In this document: piece after piece, positions 12,133 to 20,503 of the stretch
How the letters are laid out: each line of letters starts with the position of its first letter
Numbering within the stretch: the stretch's first letter is position 1
Assembly (NCBI GenBank): GCA_026125795.1
Contig: JAHCKM010000005.1
Span: 310,001-374,000 of the forward strand
Reading direction: 5' to 3'
Length of the DNA: 64,000 nucleotides
Source of the DNA: Burkholderiaceae bacterium
Lineage (GTDB): Bacteria > Pseudomonadota > Gammaproteobacteria > Burkholderiales > Burkholderiaceae_C
Notes under the pieces: model-generated
What the model saw: the letters and a program-made list of their open reading frames with translations, nothing else
The model's database searches: none
What the model was told of the DNA's origin: nothing
Translations under genes and position numbers: made by a program

Positions 12133-12644
12133 GATGTCCTCACGCGGATCGAGCCCACCATGCCGGCCTGGTAGTGACCGGCGATCAGGCAGGCGAACTG
12201 GAAATCGCCCGCCCGGTTGAAGTGCCAGATGACCTCGCCGGTCTTGCCCGGTGCCACATGGGCCATATAGGGCTCGTCATGCTCCATGTTCGGGAACTTG
12301 ACCATCAACGCCGCATGCTCGTCGAGCTCCTTCTGCGTGCCGATGACGAATTCGTGCATCACCTGGCCCACGTTGTGGTGCACAAAGCGCACCGTCTCGC
12401 CGAGCTTCACCTCGACGCGATCGGGCTCGAAGCGCATGGTGTCGAGCATCTTGATGTCGATCCTGCGCTTCGCGGCCTTGGCATCGCCGGCGATGCCCCA
12501 TTCCTTCTGCTCCTTCTTGACGGCCGCGGTCTTGGCATGCGCCTTGTCGCCGTGGGCGCGCACACGCGCGACCGTGCCGAGCAGCGCGGCGCCGGTGACG
12601 AACAGCAGGGTTCGCTTGCTGCGGTGCGGTTTGCTCGTGTGCAT
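12129..12644 (-). CDS. Cupredoxin-like periplasmic copper protein
   Basis: A 171-residue exported blue-copper-type protein. It has a signal peptide (RTLLFVTGAALLGTVARVRA) and a His/Lys-rich linker (HGDKAHAKTA). The cupredoxin domain carries the type 1 ligands: His in VMHEFVIG, Cys in FACLIAGHYQAGMVG, followed by His and Met. Spacing C-x4-H-x4-M fits plastocyanin-like sites. It probably binds or shuttles copper between periplasmic partners such as the adjacent multicopper oxidase, which is inference. It lies 32 bases downstream of the oxidase and overlaps the DUF411 start. Confidence 0.87.
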   Translation of the reverse strand: MHTSKPHRSKRTLLFVTGAALLGTVARVRAHGDKAHAKTAAVKKEQKEWGIAGDAKAAKRRIDIKMLDTMRFEPDRVEVKLGETVRFVHHNVGQVMHEFVIGTQKELDEHAALMVKFPNMEHDEPYMAHVAPGKTGEVIWHFNRAGDFQFACLIAGHYQAGMVGSIRVRTS

Positions 12645-12676
12645 CTCGAAGACTCCTTTGGTGTCGACTGGCTGAA

Positions 12677-14089
12677 TCAGTGGTGGTCGTGCCCAAGCGG
12701 TTTGCGCGCCTTGACCTCGATATCGCGTGCCGGGCGCGCCGCCGGCGCCATCGAGACGCCGCCTTCGGCTGCAAAGCGCGTCGGGTCGGGCAGCTTGCCG
12801 GTGAACTCGTAGGCCACCGTGCCCGGCGGGTGCTTGAACCAGCCGGGGTCCGCGTAGTCACCCGGCTTCTGCTCGCGCCGCACCTTGACCACGCTGAACA
12901 TGCCGCCCATCCCCACCGCGCCGAACGGTCCGGTCCCGGTCATCATCGCCGCGGTGTTGTCGGGCAGCGGCATCTCCATCTCGGTCATGTCGTGCATGCC
13001 GCGCTCGCCCATCACCATGTAGTCGGGGACCAGCTGCGTGACCTGGCGCACCACTTGGCGATGGTCGACGCCGATCATGGTCGGCACGTCGTGGCCCATC
13101 GCGTTCATCGTGTGGTGGCTCTTGTGGCAGTGGAACGCCCAGTCGCCTTCCTCGTCGGCGATGAACTCGAGCTGCCGCATCTGGCCCACCGCAACGTCGG
13201 CCGTCACCTCGTACTGGCGCGTGCTCTTCGGCGTGGGGCCGCCGTCGGTGCCGGTGACGAGGAACTCGTGGCCGTGCAGATGCATCGGGTGGTTGGTCAT
13301 CGTCAGGTTGCCGATGCGCAGCCGCACCTTGTCGTTCTTGCGCACCACCAGCGGGTCGATGCCGGGAAAGATGCGGCTGTTCCAGGTCCATAGGTTGAAG
13401 TCGAGCATCGTCATCACCTTGGGCGTGGCGCTGCCGGGCTCGATGTCGAACGCACTGAGCAGGAAACAGAAGTCGCGGTCCACCGCGTCGATCAGCGGGT
13501 GCTTGTTCCTCGGGTGCGTGACCCAGAAGCCCATCATCCCCATCGCCATCTGCACCATCTCGTCGGCATGCGGGTGGTACATGAAGGTGCCGGGGCGCCG
13601 CGCGACGAATTCGTAGACGAAAGTCTTGCCCGGCGGGATGCCCGGCTGCGTCAGGCCGGTGACACCGTCCATGCCGTTGGGCAGCCGCTGGCCGTGCCAG
13701 TGCACGCTGTGCAGCTCCGGCAGCTTGTTGGTGACGAAGATGCGCACGCGGTCGCCTTCGACCACCTCGATCGTCGGACCCGGGCTCTGGCCGTTGTAGC
13801 CCCACAGGTGCGCCTTGAAGCCGGGCGTCATCTCGCGCACCACGGGTTCGGCGACGAGGTGGAACTCCTTGACGCCGTTGTTCATGCGCCAGGGCAGAGT
13901 CCAGCCGTTGAGCGTGACCACCGGGTTGTATGGGCGGCCGTTGTCGGGTTGCAGCGGCGGCATGGTGCGGCTCTCGGTCTGCAGCACCGGCTCGGGCAAT
14001 GCGGCGAGCGCCACCTTGCTAACCGCGGCCGCGCTCACCGCGGCGGTGACGGCGCTTGCGCCGCTGATGAAATTGCGTCGGGACACCAT
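12677..14089 (-). CDS. Multicopper oxidase with Met-rich C-terminus
   Basis: A 470-residue Tat-exported multicopper oxidase (SRRNFISG at residues 3-10). Ligand motifs are HSVHWHG near 127-133, YHPH at 171, NHPMHLHGHEF near 267 and FHCHKSHHTMNAMGH near 319. After the last copper site comes a Met-rich stretch (about 350-410, with MVMGERGMHDM and MEMPLP) of the kind that recruits Cu(I) in CueO and PcoA relatives. The tail ends in GHDHH. It is shorter than PcoA/CopA oxidases of about 600 residues, so no symbol is assigned. It sits between the TolC lipoprotein and the cupredoxin in one run of minus-strand genes and is one of two multicopper oxidases in the island. Confidence 0.92.
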   Translation of the reverse strand: MVSRRNFISGASAVTAAVSAAAVSKVALAALPEPVLQTESRTMPPLQPDNGRPYNPVVTLNGWTLPWRMNNGVKEFHLVAEPVVREMTPGFKAHLWGYNGQSPGPTIEVVEGDRVRIFVTNKLPELHSVHWHGQRLPNGMDGVTGLTQPGIPPGKTFVYEFVARRPGTFMYHPHADEMVQMAMGMMGFWVTHPRNKHPLIDAVDRDFCFLLSAFDIEPGSATPKVMTMLDFNLWTWNSRIFPGIDPLVVRKNDKVRLRIGNLTMTNHPMHLHGHEFLVTGTDGGPTPKSTRQYEVTADVAVGQMRQLEFIADEEGDWAFHCHKSHHTMNAMGHDVPTMIGVDHRQVVRQVTQLVPDYMVMGERGMHDMTEMEMPLPDNTAAMMTGTGPFGAVGMGGMFSVVKVRREQKPGDYADPGWFKHPPGTVAYEFTGKLPDPTRFAAEGGVSMAPAARPARDIEVKARKPLGHDHH

Positions 14090-14109
14090 GGTGATTGGTC
14101 CTCGGAGAG

Positions 14110-15537
14110 TCAGTGGCCGGCGCCGCCGGCGTCGGCAGCGGGCATCGATGAAGGGGTGGCGGCTGACATCAGGCTCGGCTTGCCGAGCAGCGCCGTCTCG
14201 AGATCGGCCTGCGCGATCCAAAACTCGCGCAGTGCGTCGATGGCGGCATTGACGCCGGCAATCTGTGTGCGCGCGTCGGCCAGCAGCTCGAACACGCCGA
14301 TCAGCATGCCGTTGTAGCGCAGCACGTTCTCCTCGGCGATGCGTTTGCGCAGCGGCACGATCTCGTCGCGATGGTGGCGTGCGATGTCCCATGCCGAGCG
14401 GTAGTTGCCGTAGGCCTCGCGCACCTCGGAGCGCGCGTTGATCGCGGTGTCGGCGGCACGCTGCAGCGACTGCATGTACACGCTCTCGGCGCGCGCGCTG
14501 CGCGCCGTGCCCCAGTCGAACAGCGGCAGCTCCAGCGTCACCTCCCAGCCGCGCTGGGTCGGCGCCTCGTTGGAGCTGTTGTGCTCCAGACCGAGCTCGA
14601 GCACGTTGATGAAGCGCGTGGTCCTGGTGAGGTTGAGCGCGCGCGCGGTCTGCTCGGTGGCGATGCGCGCCGCCTGCACGTCCAGTCGCTGCGCGATCGC
14701 GGTGCGCTCGATGTCGGGCAAATCGTTCGGCGAGTCCGGCAGATCGGGCAGGCGCTCGGGCAGCTGAAAGGCCGCCGCGTCGCCCCACAGCCCGAGCAGC
14801 CGCGTCAGGCGCTCGCGCGTGGCACGCCGCTGCTGTTGTGCGCGCGCCAGATTGAGTGCCGCGTCGGCATAGAACGATTGCTCGCGTGCCTGCTGCAGGC
14901 GGTTGAAGTTGCCCACCTGTGCCATGCGGCGCGCCAGCTCGGCGCTCGCTTCGGCGGCCTGCATCACCTGCATGCTGTAGCGCACGGACTCTTCCGCCGC
15001 CACCGCCTGCACCCAGGCCTTGCGCGTGTCGGCGGCGAGCGAAAGCACACTGGCTGCCACCGCGCCCTGCGTGTGCGCGAAGCGCTGCGCCTCGACGCGC
15101 TGCAGCGCCGGCAGCACGATCAGACGCGCCAGGTTGACGTGGAAGCTGCGCTCCAGCTCCACCTCGTCGCCGCGCGTCAGGCGTGCGAACGAGAAGCCCG
15201 GATTGGGCAGCCGGCCCGCCTGGACGAGATCGGCCTCGCCGACACCGAGCTCGAAATACGCAGCCTGCAGTCCCTTGTTGTTGAGCAGTGCGAGCTGCAC
15301 CGCGTCGTCGGCCGACAGCGGCTGCTTCAGCAACTCGGCGACGCGTGCATCGACCTGCCGCTGCTGCTCGCCGGTGCGTGCCCACACGACATCCTTCTTC
15401 AAGCGCTCTTTGGTTGTCTGCTCGACCGGCGCAAAGCCGCCGTCGGGGCTGAACGACGCACAACCGGCGAGCACGAGAGCGGTGGCCGCCAGCGCCAGCG
15501 GCAGCGCGCCGCGCGTAGCGGTTCGGAGTCTTGCCAT
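14110..15537 (-). CDS. TolC-family outer-membrane lipoprotein
   Basis: A 475-residue outer-membrane efflux-type protein. The signal peptide ends in a clear lipobox, LVLAGC (Cys near 26), so the mature protein should be lipid-anchored, as CusC-type channels are. Long amphipathic helical stretches follow, with the TolC-repeat start SADDAVQLALLNNKGLQAAY and a second repeat near NVLELGLEHNSS-WEVTLELPLFDWG. No membrane fusion or RND partner is adjacent. It sits upstream of the multicopper oxidase with 20 bases between them. It may serve the Cus pump as an alternative duct or work with an unlinked system. Confidence 0.88.
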   Translation of the reverse strand: MARLRTATRGALPLALAATALVLAGCASFSPDGGFAPVEQTTKERLKKDVVWARTGEQQRQVDARVAELLKQPLSADDAVQLALLNNKGLQAAYFELGVGEADLVQAGRLPNPGFSFARLTRGDEVELERSFHVNLARLIVLPALQRVEAQRFAHTQGAVAASVLSLAADTRKAWVQAVAAEESVRYSMQVMQAAEASAELARRMAQVGNFNRLQQAREQSFYADAALNLARAQQQRRATRERLTRLLGLWGDAAAFQLPERLPDLPDSPNDLPDIERTAIAQRLDVQAARIATEQTARALNLTRTTRFINVLELGLEHNSSNEAPTQRGWEVTLELPLFDWGTARSARAESVYMQSLQRAADTAINARSEVREAYGNYRSAWDIARHHRDEIVPLRKRIAEENVLRYNGMLIGVFELLADARTQIAGVNAAIDALREFWIAQADLETALLGKPSLMSAATPSSMPAADAGGAGH

Positions 15538-15549
15538 GGTCGCGGCCCT

Positions 15550-15882
15550 TCAGCGTTTGTGGCCGCCGTGGCCGGACGGCTCGGCGCGCGGCGCCGGAGC
15601 CGCTGGCGGCGCGCTCGTCGCAGCCGGCGGCTGGCTGGCTTCGCGCGCGTAGCTGCGCCAGCCGCCGATGCGCTCGACGGTTTCGTTGGCCTGGCGCCAC
15701 GACACCGGTGGTGCGTCATCGAAACGGCGATACGTCTTGAGCGCCGATTCGTGGCGCACCGGCGGCACAGCCGCCGCCGCATCGAGCGGATCGGCGCGGC
15801 CGCGCGCCGGTTGCGCCATGGCGGCGCAAATGCCCAGGATCAGCGCCCATGGCGCGCCCAGGCGGATGAACATCGACAGCAT
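15550..15882 (-). CDS. Small exported protein of the copper island, unknown function
   Basis: A 110-residue protein without a recognised family. It has an N-terminal hydrophobic segment (FIRLGAPWALILGICAAMA) likely to be a signal peptide. A charged middle part follows (HESALKTYRRFDDAPPVSWRQA and VERIGGWRSYARE), then a Pro/Ala-rich tail ending GHGGHKR. The ATG at 15882 is preceded by GAGGG at the right distance; a GTG further upstream lacks this. The stop lies 12 bases before the TolC lipoprotein start, so the two are probably cotranscribed. A periplasmic role beside the oxidase or channel is a guess from position. Confidence 0.65.
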   Translation of the reverse strand: MLSMFIRLGAPWALILGICAAMAQPARGRADPLDAAAAVPPVRHESALKTYRRFDDAPPVSWRQANETVERIGGWRSYAREASQPPAATSAPPAAPAPRAEPSGHGGHKR

Positions 15883-15966
15883 GAAGCCCTCGCATCGACA
15901 GTGCACGAAGTCGCTGCTCGGCCGTGGCCGGTGCAGCGCGTGGCGCAGCGCCTCAGCGGCGCCGCG

Positions 15967-16389
15967 TCAGGCGTGCGCGGCCCGAGGGGGGCGTTCGGGT
16001 CCGCCGGTCAGGAAGGCGGCATGCACCAGGGCCGGCGCAGGCCGCGCCGTGGGCTCCGACAACGGGCCGGGAACCGATTGCATCGCGCTGGGCAGGGCCA
16101 GCCCGATGCAGCAGGTGGCGCACGCGCTGCACTTCTGCAACGCCGTCGCCGCGTTGACGCCGTGCTCGGCATCGGTGGCGTCGACGGCATGGGCGGCATC
16201 GTGATGGCCCGAAGCACCGTGATGGTGCCGGGCGGCGGATGTGTCGGGATGGGCGTGCGCCGCGTGCGCGGTTTGCGGCGCATGGCCGCGCTGCGGCGCG
16301 CAATGCAGCATCGTGACCGCAGCAAGCCCCTGGGCGGGCAGCGCGGCAGCCAGCAACCAGATCAAGAAGGGCCAGATCACTCGACGCAT
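15967..16389 (-). CDS. His/Cys-rich exported protein, first gene of the copper island
   Basis: A 140-residue secreted protein with no family that I recognise. The signal peptide is clear ([23 protein letters not shown], about residues 2-24). The mature part is very His-rich between about 35 and 75 ([26 protein letters not shown]). Then comes a Cys cluster [11 protein letters not shown], and a Pro-rich tail. Both blocks suit metal binding, and the gene heads the minus-strand run of copper genes. A TATACT hexamer on the minus strand (16401-16406) would place transcription start only a few bases before the ATG, giving an almost leaderless message if it is the real promoter. Function is unproven. 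Confidence 0.65.
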   Translation of the reverse strand: MRRVIWPFLIWLLAAALPAQGLAAVTMLHCAPQRGHAPQTAHAAHAHPDTSAARHHHGASGHHDAAHAVDATDAEHGVNAATALQKCSACATCCIGLALPSAMQSVPGPLSEPTARPAPALVHAAFLTGGPERPPRAAHA

Positions 16390-16473
16390 GTGCGGCCAGC
16401 AGTATAGGCAGTCGGCCCGAACCGTGCTCACCCAAGGTCCTGGCGCCGACGCAACCGGGTGCACGTCGCTGCC

Positions 16474-16479
16474 TACAAT
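16474..16479 (+). promoter_or_regulatory. Candidate -10 box for argB
   Basis: TACAAT matches the -10 consensus at five of six positions and lies 36 bases upstream of the argB ATG. No convincing -35 hexamer was seen 16-18 bases upstream. The interval between the divergent copper island and argB is only 125 bases and must hold both promoters. Confidence 0.35.
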
Positions 16480-16514
16480 CGACGCATCGCCTTGTCTCCC
16501 AGCGTGCCATCCGC

Positions 16515-17426
16515 ATGTCGACGCACCCGATCACGGCCCCAGATCTGACCCACATCACGCCGCGCGAGAAGGCCGAGATCCTGGCGCAGGCGCTGCCGTA
16601 CATCCGCAAGTTCCACGGCAAGACCATCGTCATCAAGTACGGCGGCAATGCGATGACCGATCCGTCGCTGCAGCAGGACTTTGCCGAGGACGTGGTCCTG
16701 CTCAAGCTCGTCGGCCTGAACCCGGTGGTGGTGCACGGCGGCGGGCCGCAGATCGAAGAGGCGCTCGGCCGCCTCGGCAAGAAGGGCACGTTCATCCAGG
16801 GCATGCGCGTCACCGACGAGGAGACGATGGAGGTCGTCGAGTGGGTGCTGGCCGGCGAGGTGCAGCAGGACATCGTCGGGCTCATCAACCATGCCGGCGG
16901 CAAGGCGGTGGGGTTGACCGGGCGCGATGGCGGTCTGGTGCGCGCGCGCAAGCTGAAGATGGTGGACCGTGACGATCCGTCCAAGGAGCACGACGTGGGC
17001 CAGGTCGGCGACATCGTTTCAATTGACCCGAGCGTGGTGCGCGCGCTGCAGGACGACCAGTTCATCCCGGTGATCAGCCCGATCGGCTTCGGTGAGCACA
17101 ACGAGAGCTACAACATCAACGCCGACGTCGTCGCGGGCAAGCTGGCCGAGGTGCTCAAGGCCGAGAAGCTGGTGCTGCTCACCAACACGCCCGGCGTGCT
17201 CGACAAGAACGGCAAGCTGCTCACCGATCTTTCAGCGCGCGAGATCGACGAGCTGTTCGCCGATGGCACGCTGTCGGGCGGCATGCTGCCCAAGATCGCC
17301 AGCGCGCTCGACGCCGCCAAGGGCGGCGTGAACGCGGTGCACATCATCGACGGGCGCGTGCCGCACGCGATGCTGCTGGAGATCCTGAGTGACCAGGCCT
17401 ACGGCACCATGATCCGCTCGCATTAG
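16515..17426 (+). CDS. argB: Acetylglutamate kinase
   Basis: A 303-residue N-acetyl-L-glutamate kinase, second step of arginine synthesis in the acetylated pathway. The amino-acid-kinase fold shows the phosphate loop IKYGGNAM (near 40), the substrate loop VVHGGGPQI (near 72), and the C-terminal [19 protein letters not shown] and LTNTPGVLD stretches. The length is full for the family. It is divergently transcribed from the copper island and is followed after four bases by the nucleotidase gene. argJ, which acts with it in the acetyl cycle, lies far away at 39.9 kb. Confidence 0.98.
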   Translation: MSTHPITAPDLTHITPREKAEILAQALPYIRKFHGKTIVIKYGGNAMTDPSLQQDFAEDVVLLKLVGLNPVVVHGGGPQIEEALGRLGKKGTFIQGMRVTDEETMEVVEWVLAGEVQQDIVGLINHAGGKAVGLTGRDGGLVRARKLKMVDRDDPSKEHDVGQVGDIVSIDPSVVRALQDDQFIPVISPIGFGEHNESYNINADVVAGKLAEVLKAEKLVLLTNTPGVLDKNGKLLTDLSAREIDELFADGTLSGGMLPKIASALDAAKGGVNAVHIIDGRVPHAMLLEILSDQAYGTMIRSH

Positions 17427-17430
17427 CTCG

Positions 17431-18234
17431 GTGGCCGTGCGCGCGTCGGGCCCGCCGCCGGGCCGCCCCAAGGCGGGCGCAGCCTCCGTTGGGGGCAGCG
17501 CAGCCGCGCAGCGGCAGGCGTGGGGGCCAACCATTTGGCTGTTCGACCTCGACGACACCTTGCACGACGCGGCGAACGCGTCGATGCCGGGCATCCACGA
17601 GGCGATGAACGTCTACATGCAGCGCGAGCTGCGGTTGACGCCCGAGGCGGCAGCGGCATTGCGCCGCACCTATTGGAAGCGCTACGGCGCCACGCTGCTC
17701 GGACTGGTACGACACCACGGCGTCAAGGCGGCGCACTTTCTGCACGACACCCATCGCTTGCCCGGCCTGGAGGAACGCGTGAGCGGGCACCGGCACGACC
17801 TTGCTGCGATCGCGCGCTTGCGCGGCCGCAAGATCGTGCTCACCAACGCGCCGAGAGCCTACGCCCTGCGCGTGTTGTGCGCGCTGCGCGTCGAGCACCT
17901 GTTCGAGGCCGTGCTGTCCATCGAGAGCATGACGATGTTCGGCCAGCTTCGGCCCAAGCCCGACAAGCGCATGCTGTGCGCGCTGTGCGCGCGCCTGCGG
18001 GTGCATCCACGACGTTGCCTGCTGGTCGAAGACACGCTGACCCATCAGAAGTCGGCCCGCGCCATCGGCATGCGCACGGCCTGGCTGATGCGCTACGTGC
18101 GCGCGCGTGCCGTCGCTGCGCGGCCGGCGGCGGGACGGCCGGCCTACGTGGACCACCGCTTGAGCACGTTGCGCGGACTGTCAAAGGTGCGCCAACCGAC
18201 TTTTCGCAAGGGACCACGCGCTCTTTTTCAGTAA
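17431..18234 (+). CDS. Pyrimidine 5'-nucleotidase, HAD superfamily (SDT1-like)
   Basis: A 267-residue HAD-family phosphatase resembling pyrimidine 5'-nucleotidases. Motif I is LFDLDDTLHD, motif II LTNAPR, motif III the Lys in RPKPDKRM and motif IV VEDTLTHQKSAR. The catalytic core begins only at about residue 33. The first 30 residues (GPPPGRPKAG, ASVGGSAAAQ and so on) are encoded by a dispersed repeat (17446-17527). The only in-frame starts before the core are the GTGs at 17431 and 17437, so the repeat must be translated. It lies four bases after argB and is probably cotranscribed with it. Confidence 0.88.
   Translation: MAVRASGPPPGRPKAGAASVGGSAAAQRQAWGPTIWLFDLDDTLHDAANASMPGIHEAMNVYMQRELRLTPEAAAALRRTYWKRYGATLLGLVRHHGVKAAHFLHDTHRLPGLEERVSGHRHDLAAIARLRGRKIVLTNAPRAYALRVLCALRVEHLFEAVLSIESMTMFGQLRPKPDKRMLCALCARLRVHPRRCLLVEDTLTHQKSARAIGMRTAWLMRYVRARAVAARPAAGRPAYVDHRLSTLRGLSKVRQPTFRKGPRALFQ
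17446..17527 (-). repeat. Dispersed intergenic repeat, copy A (in coding sequence)
   Basis: GC-rich element sharing the exact 17-mer CTTGGGGCGGCCCGGCG (read on the minus strand) with copy C at 47916-47981, and a looser resemblance beyond it (CGCTGCCCCCAA against a CCCCC-CGAGGGGG arm). It lies between argB and the conserved core of the nucleotidase and is read through as that protein's N-terminal extension. Confidence 0.6.
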
Positions 18235-18392
18235 GTGTTTACCTGCACGCTGGCGCGGCGGTGGCCTATGCCAGAATGCCGCGGCCGCCTCTAGAGGAAC
18301 GAAGGGCCGCTCCCGAGTTCCTCGACCCCCGCGGGTGGCGGGCCGGGCGAAAGCCCAGCCCAGGGGCCTCAGAAAGCACCGCCACTTTCCCC

Positions 18393-19073
18393 ATGATCGA
18401 TGCCGCCGAACCCGACGCCACGGGAGTCCCCGACAGCGTCGAATCGAGTCCGGCGGCGGTGGGCGAGGGCCAAGCTGCCGCCCCTGTCACCCGCAAGCGC
18501 CCCAAGCCGGGCGAGCGACGCGTGCAGATCCTGCAGACGCTGGCCTCGATGCTCGAGCAGCCCGGCGCCGAGCGCATCACCACCGCCGCGCTGGCCGCCA
18601 AGCTCGACGTCAGCGAAGCCGCGCTGTACCGCCATTTCGCCAGCAAGGCGCAGATGTTCGAGGGCTTGATCGAGTTCATCGAGAGCAGCGTGTTCACGCT
18701 GGTGAACCAGATCACCGAGCGCGAGACCTCGGGCGCCGCACAGGCGCAGCGCATCGTCGCGCTGATCCTGCAGTTCGGCGAGAAGAATCCCGGCATGGTG
18801 CGCGTGATGGTCGGTGACGCGCTGGTGTTCGAGAACGAGCGCCTCACCGTGCGCATGAACCAGTTCTTCGACCGCGTGGAGTCGCAGCTGCGCCAGAGCC
18901 TGCGGCTGGCCGCCGAAGGCGCGGGCTCGATGACACCCACGGTCGACGCCGGCGCGATGGCGTCGGTCATCACCGCGTTCGTCGTCGGGCGCTTGCAGCG
19001 TTATGCCCGCTCGGGCTTCAAGCGCAGCCCGACCGAGCACCTCGACGCTGCGTTGCAGCGGCTGACCGCGTAG
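18393..19073 (+). CDS. slmA: SlmA-type nucleoid occlusion factor, TetR family
   Basis: A 226-residue TetR-family DNA-binding protein, best matched to SlmA, which stops FtsZ assembling over the nucleoid. After a poorly conserved 45-residue acidic/Ala-rich lead there is the family start KPGERRVQILQTLASMLEQPG. The helix-turn-helix follows: ITTAALAAKLDVSEAALYRH then FASKAQMFEGLIEFIESS. The C-terminal ligand/dimer domain ends in HLDAALQRLTA. The ATG at 18393 was chosen because the upstream reading frame passes through the nucleotidase gene. The argB-slmA neighbourhood is common in Betaproteobacteria. Confidence 0.9.
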   Translation: MIDAAEPDATGVPDSVESSPAAVGEGQAAAPVTRKRPKPGERRVQILQTLASMLEQPGAERITTAALAAKLDVSEAALYRHFASKAQMFEGLIEFIESSVFTLVNQITERETSGAAQAQRIVALILQFGEKNPGMVRVMVGDALVFENERLTVRMNQFFDRVESQLRQSLRLAAEGAGSMTPTVDAGAMASVITAFVVGRLQRYARSGFKRSPTEHLDAALQRLTA

Positions 19074-19129
19074 CGCGCGTCGTGCCTGTGCGGCCGGCAC
19101 GCAAGTGCCGGCCCTACACTTCCGAGCCC

Positions 19130-20062
19130 ATGGACGAGAGACTCGAACACTTGGTCGCGCACGCCGAGCGGCTGTTGACGCGGCTGGAGGCCGTGCTGCC
19201 GCACGCGCCCAAAGCACCGGACTGGAACGCATCGGTGGCCTTCCGCTATCGCCGGCGCGGCGTGGGCAGCGCGGTGCTCGAGCCGGTGCGCCACGTGGCG
19301 ACGATCCGCCTGCACAACCTCAAGGAGATCGATGCGCAGATGGAGCGCCTGCAGCGCAACACCGAGCAGTTCGTCAGCGGCCGGCCGGCCAACAACGTGC
19401 TGCTCACCGGTGCGCGAGGCACCGGCAAGAGCTCGCTGATCAAGGCCTGCCTGAACGAATACGGCGAGCGCGGGCTGCGCCTGATCGAGGTCGACAAGGC
19501 CGACCTGATCGAGCTGCCCGATCTGGTGGAGCTGGTGGCCAACCGGCCTGAGCGCTTCATCGTGTTCTGCGACGACCTGAGCTTCGACGAGGGCGAGCCG
19601 GGCTACAAGGCGTTGAAGTCCGTGCTCGACGGCTCGGTGGCGGCCACCAGCGACAACCTGCTGATCTACGCCACCAGCAACCGCCGTCACCTGCTGCCCG
19701 AGTACATGAAGGAGAACCTCACCTACAAGCACACCGACGACGGCGAGGTGCATCCCGGAGAGGTGGTGGAGGAAAAGATCTCCTTGTCGGAGCGCTTCGG
19801 GTTGTGGATCAGCTTCTACCCGTTCAGCCAGCAGGAGTACCTGGCCATCGTGGCGCAGTGGCTGCGCACGTTCGACGTTGATGAAGCCGCGGTGCAGCGC
19901 GCGCAGAAAGCCTCGCTCGTGTGGGCACTGGAGCGCGGCTCGCGCTCCGGACGCGTCGCCTACCAGTTTGCGCGCGACTGGGCCGGACGCGACCACTCGA
20001 AGGACGAGGCCCTGCCGCCGTCGCCCGACTCGCCGGCGCCCGACGGCCTGGACCATGCCTGA
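19130..20062 (+). CDS. DUF815-family ATPase
   Basis: A 310-residue P-loop protein of the DUF815 (AAA-like) family, of unknown cellular role. The Walker A loop is LLTGARGTGKSSL (near 86-98) and Walker B is RFIVFCDDLSFDEG (near 142-155). YATSNRRHLLPEYM looks like the sensor 1 region. The C-terminal part carries RFGLWISFYPFSQQEYL. Its stop overlaps the start of the downstream Nudix gene, so the two are coupled. Family assignment is firm, function is not known. Confidence 0.88.
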   Translation: MDERLEHLVAHAERLLTRLEAVLPHAPKAPDWNASVAFRYRRRGVGSAVLEPVRHVATIRLHNLKEIDAQMERLQRNTEQFVSGRPANNVLLTGARGTGKSSLIKACLNEYGERGLRLIEVDKADLIELPDLVELVANRPERFIVFCDDLSFDEGEPGYKALKSVLDGSVAATSDNLLIYATSNRRHLLPEYMKENLTYKHTDDGEVHPGEVVEEKISLSERFGLWISFYPFSQQEYLAIVAQWLRTFDVDEAAVQRAQKASLVWALERGSRSGRVAYQFARDWAGRDHSKDEALPPSPDSPAPDGLDHA

Positions 20063-20489
20063 GCCGGACGAGCGCACACCGGTCGATGTCGCGGTGGGTG
20101 TGCTGATCGACGGTGGCGGCCGCTTCCTGCTGACCTCGCGCCCGGCGGGCAAGGTGTTTGCCGGCTACTGGGAGTTTCCGGGCGGCAAGCTGGAGCCGGG
20201 AGAAACGGTGGCGCAAGCGCTCGCCCGCGAGCTGCACGAGGAACTCGGCATCACGATCGGCTCGGTGCATCCGTGGCAGGTGGAGTTGATGGACTATCCG
20301 CACGCGCGCGTGCGCCTGCATTTCTGCAAGGTGTTCGACTGGCAGGGTGAGTTCCAGATGCGGGAAGGGCAGGCGATGGCGTGGGAGACGCTGCCGGTGC
20401 GCAGCCGGCCGGTCCTGCCGGGCACGGTGCCGGTGTTGCGCTGGTTCGCCGATGAGCGCAGCCACAGCGGACCCACGCACAGCGATTGA
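20055..20489 (+). CDS. MutT-like Nudix hydrolase
   Basis: A 144-residue Nudix pyrophosphohydrolase. The Nudix box is complete: [20 protein letters not shown] followed by ELGI, matching Gx5Ex7REUxEExGU. The flanking sequence ([32 protein letters not shown]) resembles MutT enzymes that remove 8-oxo-dGTP. The ATG at 20055 overlaps the end of the DUF815 gene by eight bases. Substrate specificity cannot be told apart from other small Nudix enzymes by sequence alone. Confidence 0.88.
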   Translation: MPEPDERTPVDVAVGVLIDGGGRFLLTSRPAGKVFAGYWEFPGGKLEPGETVAQALARELHEELGITIGSVHPWQVELMDYPHARVRLHFCKVFDWQGEFQMREGQAMAWETLPVRSRPVLPGTVPVLRWFADERSHSGPTHSD

Positions 20490-20503
20490 CTACACTGGCT
20501 GCC

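Noticed and set aside
15970-16005. Fourth copy of the dispersed repeat at the 3' end of the His/Cys-rich gene
   Set aside because: It shares only short GC-rich blocks (GCGGCCC, GAGGGGGGCG) with copy B, which is too little in such GC-rich DNA.
16401-16406. TATACT as a firm promoter for the copper island
   Set aside because: It would give a leader of only about five bases and lacks a -35 partner; it is mentioned with the gene but not listed as a feature.
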